Both the position numbers and the translations under genes were made by a program. The notes below the pieces were generated by a model. It saw nothing but the letters and a program-made list of their open reading frames with translations. It did not search any database and was not told the origin of the DNA. From Carposina sasakii (taxonomy: Eukaryota > Arthropoda > Insecta > Lepidoptera > Carposinidae), in NCBI GenBank assembly GCA_014607495.2, contig CP053160.1:4092001-4156000 (forward strand): 64,000 bases of DNA. The letters run 5' to 3'. Of the stretch, positions 1 through 14,600 are shown one piece after another; within the stretch, counting starts at the first letter, position 1; each line of letters starts with the position of its first letter.

Positions 1-2630
1 GATGTCTGAATTAATAGCCACGTTTCTTGTATAAAAATTTATTTGAAAAGCCTAATGGCGAGTCATCTGAATGACCCTAAATCTAGCAATACCATCGTAT
101 GCGGATTTAGGGGGCAGTTCCCCCATACAGTTTTGTGGTAGTACCTAGGTACCTATGTACATACAACGCTCGCTCGCCCAGGGTTAACGTCGTTCGGCAT
201 TGACGTTCGTTGTCGCAACACTCCCACCAATAGCGGTCAGACTTCATCACGTGAAATTAACGCGCGAAAATTAAGGCTTTCTATTGGAGCAAACGTATCG
301 GTGACGAACCTCTATCGATTCGATCGAGATGTTACTTTGTCTAAGGCATGTAGTGTTGTAACGTCCTTGATGACATAAGAAGATTTTTATTTAGGTCATA
401 AACAAGTGCTAGATTACCACAAAAGACTACAAACGTGTAAACAGCAGATTCCACGTGCCACTTCCTCAGCATCAGCAGTTCGTTGAAATTGCGGCCGAAT
501 TGCGTGCGATGAAATTACCTACATCTAGGTACAGTCTGAATCAAAAACTGACGCTTTTGATGGATTTGGTTAAGGTACATTGGTTACAAATACCCACAGC
601 TGTGTTCTCGACATGCGACTGCAGAACTGCAGGATCGTAAAGGAGAACCCTCAGATAACATTTAGCTTAACTACAGACGGAACAGATTCCAATTTATCAG
701 TGATAAGGTGCTAGCTAAGAAAGAATGCTCGAGTTTCTTAGAGGACTCTTGCGACATCCACGGAAGGAGATGCAGCTGATGTATTCTAGTGAAGCCCCGC
801 ATCAGCTCAGGACTACTAGATTTCAAAGAGACTAGCGCCAATTCAGGTAAGGATTTTGTGACTGGAACTAAGTTTATGGGTTAGCATAAATAAAGATGAA
901 GCACCCATCACACTGTAGTAGTCGCAGGACTTATTTGGTCTCCCACTATACTTAGTTGTTTAGTAGGCCTAGCACATGACCAACGATATTCAGAAAATTC
1001 TGAAGCTGTAAAAAAACAAGTCACCGTAAAAAATAATACCTAAGTCGCCAAAAATACGTGACCTCAAATCGCCGATACTAAGTATTTCCCGATAACATAC
1101 AATTTCGACTTTTTGTAAAAGTCGCGTGATTCTGATGTTACAAAAGGCTGTGCGCTGGCGCATGTCTTGGAGTCACCATCACCTTCTTCCTCCCAGTCAA
1201 CTCCTGACCGTCGAGGTGATAAGACGTCACCACCGCGAGTGTATTTTCAGTGGGTTGTGTGATAATTGATTCGTTGTGATAACGAAAGGCTTTGCTCGGT
1301 TTATAAACATATGATTTTGACCGTTTATAATTATTAAATAACCATTGTGAGGTTAGTTACGCTAGATATTGTCGTAAGTGTAGATACCCTTGGGAAATTA
1401 GGATTAAATATATAGTGCATCAAATATATGTCTACTCATGTAAGGGCTAAGGGAGTCTATTTCAAATTCCATATGGAGAAACACTTTTTTGATGGGCACA
1501 AGGAACAATTATCCTTCTTCTATTTAAGCTAATAGGTAGGACATTGGTAACTATAGAATTATACCTAAGTCTTATATTGTACTATTTAACTCCCAGTCTA
1601 ATGAAACGATAGGGTTGTTCACCATCCCCTAAATTAAAGACCATGAATTAGAGTTAGTCTTTCAGATTAAAGATTTTAATGATCAAATTTAAATTGCAGC
1701 AATAACTGATTAACAAACACATAAAAAATCAAAACAAACTAGATAAATCGAAAGCCTTTATGTTATCTAACATACAACGCATCGTAGATATCGATTGTTG
1801 CCCACAACATAGAATACTAAAAATAAGTAAGGTGTTTTAATAGAAGTTAATAATTATTAAGTTTTATTAGCGTTTTAATGTTAGATTTGACCTCAATTTT
1901 ACTAGTTAATATATAAAGACGATAATTGGATACATCGTCTGTCTAGAGTTCCCTAAACTTGCAACTTTTGTTACAATAATTTAAAGTTTTAGTTTTAAGT
2001 TCCTATGCTGATGCGGAGTTTCACTAGAATACATCGGCTGCATCTCCTTCCGTGCATGTCGTAAGAGTCGACTAACTAGGGCATTCCCTCGGTCACTAGG
2101 GCGATAAGCTAGCAACTTGTCGGTAATCATTTACAACTGTCCCAGCTATGCCAAACGGGGGATCTCCTTTTTGATCTTGCACTTCTAGTTACTCCATTTC
2201 GGCAACACAGCCGAGTGTATGTGCCATATTTTCGCGTAACATAATAACATGAAATACATCCCGAAACCTTATTCGTAAGATAAAAACTCATTTAGATGAC
2301 ATCATACCTTGGCCTTGGGCAATGTTTTTTGTTTGTTAATTATATATAAGGTATGGACATATATGTAACATGACATGACAAAAGGAGGAATGTCTATAAA
2401 AAATTGCCTGATAATTTGCACATTTCACATGCCTACTTCTTTTGTTTTTGCTAACTTAACAACTAAATAAGGTACTGTTCAAACGCAGCGTTTACGAGTA
2501 TTCCTCATGTTTAAAAGTGATGATATAGATAGACAAAATTTTATGAGATATACCTATCACTCCTAATAGGAGAAAATAAAACAAACAATGGAGTCAATTA
2601 CTGCCTAATTAAAAAAAATACTTTGATTAT
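1..2630. other. Gene-free, AT-rich flank
   Basis: I see no exon here. The only ORF of note (455-640) starts with GTG and has no recognisable motif. A reversed fragment of the repeat family whose better copy lies at 2007-2225 is visible at about 765-832. The rest is AT-rich sequence without clear structure. Confidence 0.6.
2007..2225 (+). repeat. Interspersed repeat E (SINE-like)
   Basis: This copy contains the landmarks CATCTCCTTCCGTGCATGTC, then GTCGACTAA, GCTAGCAACTTGTC and CCATTTCGG. The same order recurs at about 20675-20875, 31088-31292 and 35770-35930, with fragments near 765, 8250 and 55660. Repetition in one order shows a dispersed family. I cannot name it, and a short retroposon is the best guess. 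Confidence 0.7.
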
Positions 2631-2633
2631 TTA

Positions 2634-2750
2634 TACAGGGTGTAACAAAAAGGGTATGTTAAGCGAAAAGCTATGTGAACAGCCCACTGTAGAGAACCTA
2701 TCCACTAAATTTGAGACCCGAAATCACATGTTTATACAAATTCCGGCTTT
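2634..2750 (+). repeat. MITE family A, left half only
   Basis: It starts with TACAGGGTGTAACA and continues through GTTAAGCGAAAAGCTATGT, like the complete copies at 12644, 22225 and 59310. The mirror-image right half is missing, so this copy is truncated. The next element begins at 2811. Confidence 0.7.
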
Positions 2751-2810
2751 CTCCACTTGTGTTGTTGAATGATTATAATTACGACACAGTGCAGTTGTCG
2801 TTATTAATTA

Positions 2811-3209
2811 TACAGGGTGTAAAATGACAACAATGTTTTTTTAATACCTCGTATTCTTTGTAAGGTTACGATCATTTTCTTCTATGGAACCAACCCGGGA
2901 AACGACAAAAAGATTATGAAAAAATACTGTCATTTTATTGCAAGCAATGTATTCGTTAGATGCGCAAAGTACAAATGTACCTACAAAACTAACATTATAA
3001 CATTTTGACATGGTATCTTTGAAAAAAATGTTTGTTAACCGATTTCAGATGGATTTATGTAAAAAAAATTATAATATTAATGTAATTTTGGAACTCAATA
3101 TTTTGAAAACCTGTGGTTTCCCAGGGGTAATTCCATAGAAAAAATGATCGTAATGTTACAAAGAATACGAGGTATTAAAAGAACAAAGTTGTCTTTTTAC
3201 ACCCAGTAT
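2811..3209. mobile_element. Inverted-repeat MITE (TACAGGGTGTAAAA type)
   Basis: The left end TACAGGGTGTAAAATGACAA runs into AATACCTCGTATTCTTTGTAA. The right end carries the mirror image: TTACAAAGAATACGAGGTAT, then a TTGTCTTTTTACACCC end. The element is about 400 bp and has no coding capacity. Its ends resemble those of the A, B and C families, but its interior differs. Confidence 0.75.
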
Positions 3210-4030
3210 TTATGTGAAATTAAATGTATTGTCTCTATTTGTATATTCAAATAACTGTTAATTATGGAGTCTACATCCGAGCGGAAAAGCGCGTCGTACG
3301 GACACGCACTCTGCACCTTTTTGTTGCCTGTTATAAAAAGTACCTACTTATATGTATATTAAATTATTTGATACACATCCTGGTTAGTGAAGCAATATGA
3401 CGTAACCTAATAATATTATAGCAGGAATGTGTACATAGTAAAATGAGGTTCTCCTAGAACACCATCTTTGCTGAGCGATACTTACGCGATGGAAGCAATC
3501 CTATTTTAGGAGTCCATGGAAAGCCCTAAAAATACTGAGGCGTTTAATGCAATCGGTCAGCATTGAATATAATAAATATGATAAAATGCAAGTTACAAAT
3601 ATTATTTTCACAATATAACTAATGGACTATTAGCCGCATACACTTTCATTCTAATGTCTATCTAGTGTCCTTAATTTATGAGGTCACTATGATGCGTAAA
3701 TGATTTTATTAGGAGCAAAAGAAATGCCTGGTACCTAAATATTGTAGACAATGTGTCTGCCTACAACATGTTTATGCTCTCCTTTGATTCATGATCCCAT
3801 TTGGATTTTGAGCATTGTTAAAGAGCTTTAAATACCAGTTTAATAAAATATTTCGTGTTTTAGTAGTTTACTCGTTTTATTTATTGCGGAATTTTTCCGA
3901 TATTGCTATACAAAATCAAAACAATTTACTAATAATATTTTAGTGATAAAGTCACTAATGTTACATTATCATAATTTAATAAGGAATTGGAATTGTATGT
4001 AGACTTGTTTAGCCCCTTTATAAGTTAAAT

Positions 4031-4221
4031 CTTACTAATATTATAAACGCGAAAGTTTGTGAGTATGGGTGGATGGATGTTTGTTACTCTTTCGCATAAA
4101 AACGGCTTTTAATGAAATTTGGTATGGAGTAGGTATCCCGGTAAAATATTTTTATCCCGGATAAATTTGACATTTTATTTTTTCTGCAGTCCACGCGGGC
4201 GAAGTCGCGGGCGTCCACTAG
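4031..4221 (+). repeat. Lep1/Helitron-like repeat
   Basis: It opens with ACTAATATTATAAACGCGAA and ends with GTCCACGCGGGCGAAGTCGC followed by CTAG. Further copies or parts occur at 21367, 44824 (reverse), 58157 and 60332. A TC-like start and a CTAG end suit a non-autonomous Helitron. The name Lep1 is my inference from general knowledge of Lepidoptera repeats. Confidence 0.6.
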
Positions 4222-5635
4222 TATTAAATATTTTTAAACATTGTAACAAGTCCGGTAGCTTTCCGGTAGTGATATCAGTGATTACTTCGATCAGTTGGTG
4301 ACAAGATAATGTATTAAGTGTATAATAATATCTCTCAATAACAAAATTAGTGTCTCATACATAATATACGATATTATAGAACTGTATACAGAATTGACTT
4401 AACATGTGTGACGAACAATTGCTAAGTGTTTCGGTGAGAAGTCCTCAGCAACCGGCCCAGGGGAGGAGAAAAAACAAGCATGTCCTATTTAGGACACCTG
4501 ACACGGAGCGAAACAGGTCTGTAGTTTCTTTTTAATTGCAGTAGGTACCAACAATAAATTTTAAAGGCTTTCCTTTTAAAGATGTACTATGCTACTTTGA
4601 TACGGACTTAAAACGCGAAGCATCCGAGCGGGATGGCAGAGAGCTGTAGAGAACCTCAGCCCCATACCTGAAATTTTTCATGTTTCTACCTTGTTTGTCT
4701 TGTTCATTATTGCCATTGTATTTGTGTATTCGTAGGTAATCATCAAACTAAAAACCTATTCTATTCTATAATAACACGGAGCTGTCCATTGATGTCATCG
4801 TTTCCATGTCTAATATTGTTCAAGCTTGACAAAGTAGTGAAACCATGGACAGACAGCCTGATTATACGTGTTTTTACTTTTTGGACAGTTAATTAATCTA
4901 CCTTTAACAAAGTTACTGGAAGACCGCACAAGTTACTAGAAGAAAGGTAGACCGCCTACCCGCTTCGCCCGGGTAAATTTTAAAATTACAGTGGGGTAAG
5001 CACGAACCTTTAAACGCGCCGTAACGCTAGCGAGTCGTAAGCAAAATCTATGTGATTTGACAGTTTGACGATAGCGTTACGGACTATCGAGAGGTTCGTG
5101 CTTGCCCTACTGTTATCTCCCGTTCACGTGGAAATTTCGGGAAATCCCTTCAAAGTTAAGTTTTGCCTCGGCGTTGAGAGTCGGGACAGTTACTATACAT
5201 TGTTATTTAATGAGCATACCTAATTATTTTAATAGCCAGAACGAACTATGGTCATGCTCTTATATTAGTCTTATGTACTAAACGAAACATTTCCCTATAA
5301 AGCTTAGATTTTATTTTAAAAAAAAACGCCATCTAGTTCTCCATACTACAAACTTCTTTCCGCTGGCACGTGGCTGGCCTTTGGCTGGCACACAAGAGGC
5401 CCACATCTGCTGTTCCTTATTGATTTCCTGCATCATCATAGCGAAGTTCACTGCATTCCCCAACCTGGAAACGACACGCTAATAACAACTTTACTCGTAA
5501 CCCGTAGCTCGTAGGGAAAGCTAATACATGCAACGATTTGGCCACAAATTGAACCGTTTTAACGTTATGTGATAATGTTAGTGATGAAACGAATATTTTG
5601 TGATCCATACAGATATATTTGTGAATTTAGTGGCA
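4222..5635. other. Upstream region of the first GGT gene
   Basis: No coding exon is evident. At 4983-5115 a diverged inverted repeat is visible (GTAAGCACGAACC near the left, GGTTCGTGCTTGCCC on the right). The promoter and any non-coding first exon of the GGT gene should lie here, but I see no convincing TATA box or donor that would define them. Confidence 0.4.
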
Positions 5636-8600
5636 ATGAAATATCCGTCGGCAGGCGGTTTACATAGGCGAAATTTTATAAGTACTCAAGTGGATAATAT
5701 ACCCTTAGATACAATTGGACTTGTATCTCCATCTAGATTTGCGATATTTCAAGGGAATTTCGCTGCGGATGATGATGAAGAGTTTTCTAGAAAGTGAGTA
5801 TTTGCTTTGCCAAAAAGTTGAGGTTAGAATCTGAGGGTTAGAGTTAGCCGGTTTACCATAATGTTAATAATTTTATAATACATAATGTTTTTTATTTAGG
5901 TATAAAGACACTAACTATTTACGTGGCATTACATTTAGAATTAAAAACCCAATTAGTAACTCTGGGTTAAGATATTACGCCTTATTGTTTAATTACGTCA
6001 TATCTAAAAACCCACCAAAATCTACTTTAAAGTTAAGTAGGTAGCTAGGTAGGCACCTAACTATCTCAGAATTGTTTAATTGAACCACTTAAATATTTCC
6101 ATATAAATTAAGGTACCCTTTAACCTAAATATAATGTAAATATTACCAGTAGGTAAATACTAAAATCTAAATAAACTAATATAATTCAAAAATCGTGCTC
6201 AACCTAGGTCCATATTAGCTCGTTACATCTTCAGTTATTTAACTTAAGACTGATTGCCTACTAAAAATAACATAGCAAATCTTACCTCTTTGTATAACTG
6301 CTAGGTTTACTATTTCTAAACAAAAGACAGATAATAATGTTATGTTATATTCCTATACTATATCGGACGCAACCGAACTTCTTCGGAGGCCTAGTTACCG
6401 TTTCACATTATACGAGTATATTATAGGTATATTGCAAAAAAAAATAGAAAAGATTAATAAGGAAATTATCTCATGTATTCGAGCATGTATGGAACTTAAT
6501 GAATGTGGACATGGCAAAAGGGGTATGTTTGGAACGTACTAAATGGAGATCTGTAGTCTTTACCTACCTATGGGACATAGACATAGAAAATTCTCTTTCA
6601 CGAGTTAAGCATACCACTAGCTTTTTTTTAACAACAAGTAAGTTAATACAGGACCCAGAATTATCATCAATAAATCAATATAACTTTCATTCCAGACCCC
6701 TGGATCTCAAAGCCAAGATAATCATCGCAGTGCTGGCTGTACTAGTGATCGCAGCTGGACTCAGCGGGTACTTCATAGGAAAATCCAATTATCGCAAACG
6801 TTTCGAGCCTCCTGACCCTGAAGTACCGCTGCCACCTTCTCCGTCAACTCTTCACGTCTTCCAGAAAGGAGCCGTGTGCACTGATGCGGCGTACTGCTCC
6901 AAAGTTGGCAGGTAGGTAAATCAAATAGTTTTTTATGATGTGATTTAGGTCCGAACCCAAACTGGAAAAACCTATAGTTTCTCTTGGAGGGTGAACAAAG
7001 ACAGCCGTTTTTTGCAGTACCGAGATATCGAACATTTCTCCACGGCCACTATTTGACGGCACGGGAAAACCCAAAGTTTTAAACTAAACCTACATAGGTT
7101 TAAATGTTAAAATTCAACATTAATATAATGTTATACCGTGTTATCACAAAATAATTGATACACTGTTTAGTTTAGTGTTTAGGCTAAACCATGTCTAAAT
7201 CTGACTGATAACCCTTTTGGTGTCTAATGACATTTTTATACATTGTCTAACTTTAGACAATGTTCTCTAAGTTAGAGACTCTATTGCAAGTGAAATGGTT
7301 TTTCAAATTGGTGTTTATGTGGTGTTTATGATGTGCTACGATGTAGCTACGGTTTTCGTAGCAATGCTACGAGTTTTTTTAGCGGATTTTTATTTGCAAT
7401 TAATGTTAACTTTGACCAGTTACTTTTACCCTTTAACCAGTTAAGCACCCTTTGTACTAAAAGTCGTGAGTTCGATTTCCAGACGAGATAAAAAAAATGT
7501 GTATAATGAAATTAAATTCAAGTTACAAATTACCGGAATAAGATGTTAGATTTCTGTAGTACCGTAAAATACGTTTGGAAACATACGGCGCGGCGTGATA
7601 AAAAAGTATTTATTTAATAAAACTTCGCTATTATACCTAATCATAATTCATAATAGACTTATCAAAATAATTTTATTCTTATCTGGCTTTAATATTACAT
7701 AGGTAGACTTTATAAAGTATTTCTTCACACATGTATTAGTCAGACCGCTTTATATTTATACTAGACTCATTACATTATTATTGCGCTTATCTAGTATAGA
7801 CGACAAGTTATCGTGATCCAGGGCTTTTCCGAAAATATAATGAATCAATATATTTACATAAATCAATACACTACAATATTGATTTAAGTCAATATAAGAA
7901 AACACGAACTTGTACATCTTAACTATACCCTCAAAATTGCTCAGAAGTGGCACCATGTGGTTCTATCGGCCCTTAGTGCTCTGCCTACCCCATATGGGAT
8001 AAAGACGTGATTATATGTATGTTTGTATGTAAAAAAAAACAAAGATATTTCAAAGTACCTACTTACCTACAGAGATCGGAGGGCAATCGCTAGCTTATCG
8101 AACGCACCTATGACGGTCATCAATGACCAATCTCGAGAGATTTTTTGCATTACATTTCAATTACCTAAATGTTCAATTGTTTTCATATAAAATTTCAAAT
8201 TTCGAATTTAAAAACCGAGATTCCTTATGATCTCCAGTATTGAAATTGGCTATTAGTCGACTCTTACAACATGCACAGAAGGGGATGCAGCTGATGTATA
8301 CTAGTGAAATCCCGCAACCAGTGAGTGCTACTCGTACAGGGTGTTTGTGACAGTCAGACTGACAGGCAACTATTGAAATGCTGAACATTGTGCTATTGTG
8401 TTAAGTTATACCACGGTATACGACAGTGTTATTAGTACTTACAGGAAATGCTTTTTTATCTCATTATCACTAATGTTTGTTTTGCGCGTCAATTGTATCG
8501 GGCGATCCTGTTCTTATTTGACCCTGTATGTAGGTATATGTATGTATGACCTGCCATTGTTTATTTATTTACATTTTAAGTACGTCAATACTTAGGTACT

Positions 8601-11600
8601 CAATACCTATCTATCTATTACACAATCGTAGGTATATTATTTCAACTACAGCGTGTTATTATTTTGATAAGTTCAATGCAAGCAAACATTGTAAATTCAT
8701 AGTTATCCATAGTTTTAGACGTCATATAAAATTATTATTCAACATTTTACCGGCACGTAGATCATGTATCGCGTATTTCTATCGACGTAGAGTGTATTTT
8801 CGCTTTGTTAAATTTCTTGAGGTGAGCTTGAAGCCGGTACAGTTACACACACGAGGACAGTCTAGAATAGTTCACAATGATTCCGCTCTGTACAAAAATC
8901 TACCATTTCAGTAGTTTTATGCTTAATAACAGCTCTTTTTCAAAACCGTTACTACATAAGAATTTAAACATTGTTTAAGATAAAAATTTCTTAAATTTGA
9001 CAAATATTGCGTATATTTTGTTATAAAATGTCATTTTTAACTGTGTCTAACTTTAGACGCTGTCTTGTAATAACACCTCTTTTATTGCACTTTCTTCAGT
9101 TCAACGTATAATAAATTAATAATCTATATAAATAAAATAAAGTCGTATTAGTTACACTATGTATTTATAATTCAAGAGCGGCTCTACCGATTTGGCAGTA
9201 AATTACTGGAGAGGTAGCTTAGAACCAGGAGACTGACATAGGATTTTATCCTGGGAAAATATATTTATTCCAGATAATACGAAATTTCGTTTTTTTGCAG
9301 TCCATGCGGTCGGAGTCGCGGACGTACACTAGTTAATTATAAAAGGTTTATTGGCTAAATCGATTATAACAATAAGTAAATATTTTTATTAATAGCTTAG
9401 TTACAAGTACCTACTATGTTCCGTATTTTCCGTTATTTGTAGTTTCCAACATAAGACAATAATAGCCTAAAAAAGTCTAAAACTTCATTATGATAATTTG
9501 TAGGTAAAAAATAATTATAGTGAGCCTAAGAAAACAATATAGTACTTCACTAAAACGTTTCTTTGGAAATAATAAAAATTAAGATATTTTTTTTATAATT
9601 TATATTCTACCCTTTTGTAAATATTTAATGTTCGTTTATGTCTAAATATATTTTCCATTTATAAAGTCTTATAAATAAATTACACCTGTAGTACGATAAG
9701 TAAAATTAAATATAATATTTTTAAATATATACTCTATAGTAAGTACATACATATTTGGCCTGAAATATTTAATAAATCATGTAGGTACTTACCAGTGCGC
9801 ACAATCATAGATCATACCTCACCTTAATTACACATAATGTTTCGCATCTTAAAAACTACTATTTCATTTGGTAGATTTACTTTTCCAAATCTGGCACCGA
9901 CGCCTGCTTGCGCACACAGGCAAACATCTTTAAATAAGCAAATATCGAACGAGCGTAACCGGGTCGCAGACATACGCCCGACCAATCACACTTCTAGAAC
10001 TTTATCGACGCGCATGCGGTCACTGACGTGGCCCAACGCTATATAAGCGAAGTATGGCCCCACACGCCAACATTACACAACAAACCGTGAACATCGCAGC
10101 TGCGAACTCGCATACGATTTCAAGTGAATTTTTCTCAAAAATTTCCAACGTAAATATGTCCGAGGCTTTCTTTGACGAGTACGAGCACTACAACTTCGAC
10201 CACGACAAGCACATCTTCTCTGGCCACAGCGGCAAACTGCGCACCAAGAGGGAAGTGAGGGAGCACACCAACCACAACGACCCCTCCGGCCATTCCAGAA
10301 AGCTCTCCGTCAAGCTGGTCAACACACAGAACAACAAGAAGGGCAAACACTAGATGACTTCCTAATCTAAAGACATGGCAAGTTTAAGGACAATCGATAA
10401 CGCGCTCAGCGAGAGGAGTACACTATGGCGGATCCCCGAAGAAAGTTTGGGCCGTACGCCGCTGAGATCACTGGAACACCCGAGACGATTCCTGCTGTCG
10501 CAAGGCTTCTACATGGCCCACCAGGCTGGCCGGAAGCCCCGGACGAAACCTTCGCGGCAGAGGTAGCTATACACTTCTTGGACACAACACCGTTCCATGG
10601 CCTGATCTCAATTTCTACGGGCTTGTTCTAGAGCTCGGTGAATCTGTGTTATTAATTCTTAGTTAGATTATTATGTTGCTGTATCAGAATTCTGTGTTGT
10701 CAGATTATCGGATGCGAGGTTTAACTGTAATAATATGTTAAGGATAATAAATGTTTAAATTTTAAAATGATTCTGTTGTCTTATTCGTCTAGTCTAGTAG
10801 GATGTGAATAACCCGCTGCTCATTGGAGGTCAGGTAATAATGCTTACAGAATACATTATTCAGCACTGTTATTATTGCATAGCCAATATGGCTGGCGATC
10901 GTTTGTTGGCCCAGTCTAGATGGTTGTACGCTGCGAAGTGGCAACTTGCGCATGTATGGTAACAATCGATTGGCCACAGTTGGCGTCAGAGTTGGGCCAG
11001 TGCGCTGGTCGCCGGCCTACGTGCCTCTGCTGTGTTTATATACAAAAAGAACCTTGACGGTAGGCGGCGAGGTGGCTGGCCTTGGTGGGTATTATCAGCG
11101 GTCGCTTTTTTGCGTTGTAGCAAAACAAAACGTGGTTATAACATCTGACTTACGTATACAGCTAACTGTAAGGATTAGGTTTTCGCATAATTGAATTTAA
11201 CTCAGGTTTATTCCGGGTTTAACCATTTAAACATTGATTTAACGTTAGATATTATTCTTTCCACGTTAAGTTTGATTGTTTCAAGTGATAAGTATAGAAA
11301 CATCTTTAATATTCATCATTAATGTTTGCACCTACCGGGATTCTTTCCACTAGTTTAAACCTTTAATACTTAGTTTAAACCCTTAGAATAATGATTCGCT
11401 GCAGAACGAAGACCAATCATTAATCTAAGTTTAAACCAATAACTTTATAGACACGTTAGTAGACCTTTTAATTTAATTAACTTAGTTATTACGTATTCCC
11501 ATTATTTGAATTGATTTTTTAAACTGAAATTTGAAATTCGCTGGATTTATACAGGGTGTTTGTGACAGCCAGGCAAATTTTGATACAATGACTTCAGACC

Positions 11601-14600
11601 ATGATTCTGAGGCAGAAAATACTGAAAATTTTCTCATAAGATTCCAATTGCTGATTCCAGATTCCGATTCCAGTTGCCCTCAAAAAAGTTTAAATAACTG
11701 ATCAATCATAATCACATAATAATTTTAATTAAGGGTCAATTGTTTTATTTGTTAAAAACGTCTGTTAAACTACACTTACCTACCTAAGTAGTATTTTTAA
11801 CTAATCTGGGGTGTGCTTCCAGATTCTGATGATCTATGTGACTTACCACTGAATTTTACTAGCCCTATGCTAAACGTGCTTGTAGGATTTCCTTTGTGAT
11901 TTTGCAGTACTGGCTTCCCTTAATTGGGACCACACCCGTGTGTATACCTATGTACGTATGTGATGATCTCCGACCGTATTTCGGCCAAGGCGACCAATCT
12001 CTACGGAGATTGGCCAGGTACGCAGGAGATATTATAGTGTACAAGTGTGTTCGCAAACACAGATGCACTCTCTATTCCGTTACTCTCATGGTCCTATGGG
12101 ACGGAACGCCGACACAACCGGACAGAGATCAGGCGCAGAACCAACGGTTTTACGTGCTTTCCGAGGCACGAGCTAAGTGACAATTTTGCAACATTAAAAT
12201 CTGTACATAAAATAAATTCATTGGTACAGGCCCGTGACTGGGATCGAACTTACGCCTCCCGCTTGGAAGGTGCACGTCTTAACCACTGGGCTATCACCTC
12301 TATCTACGTATAATAAATGTACCTATGTACAAGTATAAATAAAATCTCAGGCACCAGTAGAGTCAGAATGAAAAGAAATCTTTTTGAGTTAGATAGTAAC
12401 TTTTTATTCAGAGTCGTGTGTGTATACTAACCTAATTATTTAGTTATGTAATCAAACAACATGGATAAAGCGAATAAAAAACTATTAATATTTGAAGATA
12501 AAACCTATATTCGAGTAAAACCCTATCCATACCCTATCTTCATCCTTGAGATAGTACTTGATAAGATTAATTTAAGCCATTTATAAATACAAAACGGTAT
12601 AATATGTATATTCAGCTACCTTAGAGTCTAGACTACGAGAGTATACAGGGTGTAACAGAAAGGGTATATTAAGCGAATAGCTATGTAAATAGCCCACTAT
12701 AGAGAACCTATTTCCAAAATTTGAGACGCGAAATCAAATGTTTACATTCATGAGTTGTTTCGGAATTCTCCATACTACGAGTATCTGGTAAAATAAACAT
12801 GTGATTTCGAGGCTGAAATTTTGTGGGTAGGTTCCTTTTAGTGGGTTATTTACATAGCTTTTCGCTTAACATATCCCTTTTGTTACACCTTGTATATAAG
12901 ATAAGCCCATTCGCACACGATGTCCCGTATGTAACAGGATTTACACAACGTATATTTTTTTCACGTCATAGTATAGACCATCTCACAAAAACATTTTTAG
13001 CGAAACGAGGAAAAAAATAGAGGCCATAATGCTATTCAAGAACTATTGATTTGCAAAAAACATTTCCTTAATCAGGCGTGAATTCGCAACCAATCCAACC
13101 TAGAATAATAAATGCTATTATTTCATATAAAGTCACCTACACAACAAGGCGAATAGTCTTCACGATCTATGGGGTATCCGCCCCTTGATTACGTAAAAGT
13201 TTACAATTTGTAAAATTGTACAATATATACGATATATAATATAAATTACGAATTTGACAAGTAATCAGCGATTTTTGTACAATTTTCGCTGTCGCTTTGC
13301 TTTTGTTAGTTAGGTAGGTAATAGGGGCCGGTGTATCCTACACCATATTAATTATTTCTTTTAAAAAAATGCACGCCTCTCACTGGACCGGTACTTTTAT
13401 TGTACACTATAATAACCTACCTACCATCTTAGAAAAAGCTATGGGATAGCCAAAATAAATAGTAGGTAGGTTATCAATATCGCTGATCGCTCATAAAATT
13501 AATCTCACATAAAACTGAAATTTCAACGCAAAAATTGTAAAAATTTTGTTGTCGTATTACTATTGCTTTGCTTTCGCGAAATTTGTAGGTACTCACCTAA
13601 TCAGCCTACGGGACTCTACAGTCCCGTGAACATCCTAAGATAAAATTCATTATTGCACATTACAGGTTTTGTACAATGGCAGGATTCTCTACCAGTTAAC
13701 AACATTTATCTAGCAGCTTTGAAGAGCTTTTGTTCTAGGTTTATGCACGTCAGCATTTTCAAACAATACTCATAAATAAATACAAGAACAAGTAAAAAAA
13801 TCACGTTTCTATCTAGATAAACATTGGTAAACGTGACCATTTTACAACATGTCATCATAATTTCGTGATTAACGTAGGTATTTCATTTTTACGTCTTTAC
13901 CTATACCTATCTATGTATTGAATAAATTTTATATACGTTAATGATTAATATCTGCAACCATGTAAACTCTTATTTAGTTAACTCTTAGTTAAGTACCTTA
14001 CGTAGCTGGATATACAAAATCACTGGCCTTTGTCCAGTAGTGAACTTCCTATGGCTATAATGATGATGATGATCTATAGGTGTAATATAAAATGAATAGC
14101 TGATTCTGTTGGTAAGCGCAAATCTCGAGAACAGCTGAACCGATTTGGCTAATTATTTTTTTAGAATATTCTTTAATATACGGGGATAGTTCTTACGGAG
14201 AGAATAATTTAAAAAATTGCCTTAATAACCTTAATAAGTCTAAAAACAACACTTTTCTATAGCGGCCGCCCACGTGAAATGGCATTACACCCGTGCAAAG
14301 CCGGGGCGGATCGCTAGTATAAGGGTCGATCCATATCTGATAGAAGATACGTCGAGCGTAACTCCAGGTAGGTACAGACAAACGCACTAACGCATCATCG
14401 GTTGAGTGTGAAAGGTTGAATGTTCTGTTCTGACGTAACGCGACCGACAAATAAACGACGGATTTTCCGTCAGATATGAACCGACCCTAAGATAAAAAAA
14501 AACTGCACTTTTGGTAACCATGCTAATTCAGTATTGCGTAGGGCAAAAGAAAAGATACGCGTTTGCTATATCAAAACGATTTCTAAAGTTAAATTCTGTT

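Noticed and set aside
6342..6695. Open frames just upstream of GGT exon 2
   Set aside because: The frame upstream of 6696 is intron sequence. Exon 1 at 5636-5793 joins exon 2 in perfect phase, with good donor and acceptor, so the upstream extension is chance.
8398..8914. Two overlapping plus-strand ORFs (65 and 122 codons)
   Set aside because: Part lies in a family C repeat. The residues are rich in Tyr, Cys and Ile as expected from AT-rich DNA, and no motif or splice structure is seen.
10135..10350. Minus-strand ORF of 71 codons opposite NUPR1
   Set aside because: It is the antisense shadow of the NUPR1 coding frame, is rich in Val and Leu for that reason, and has no matching family.
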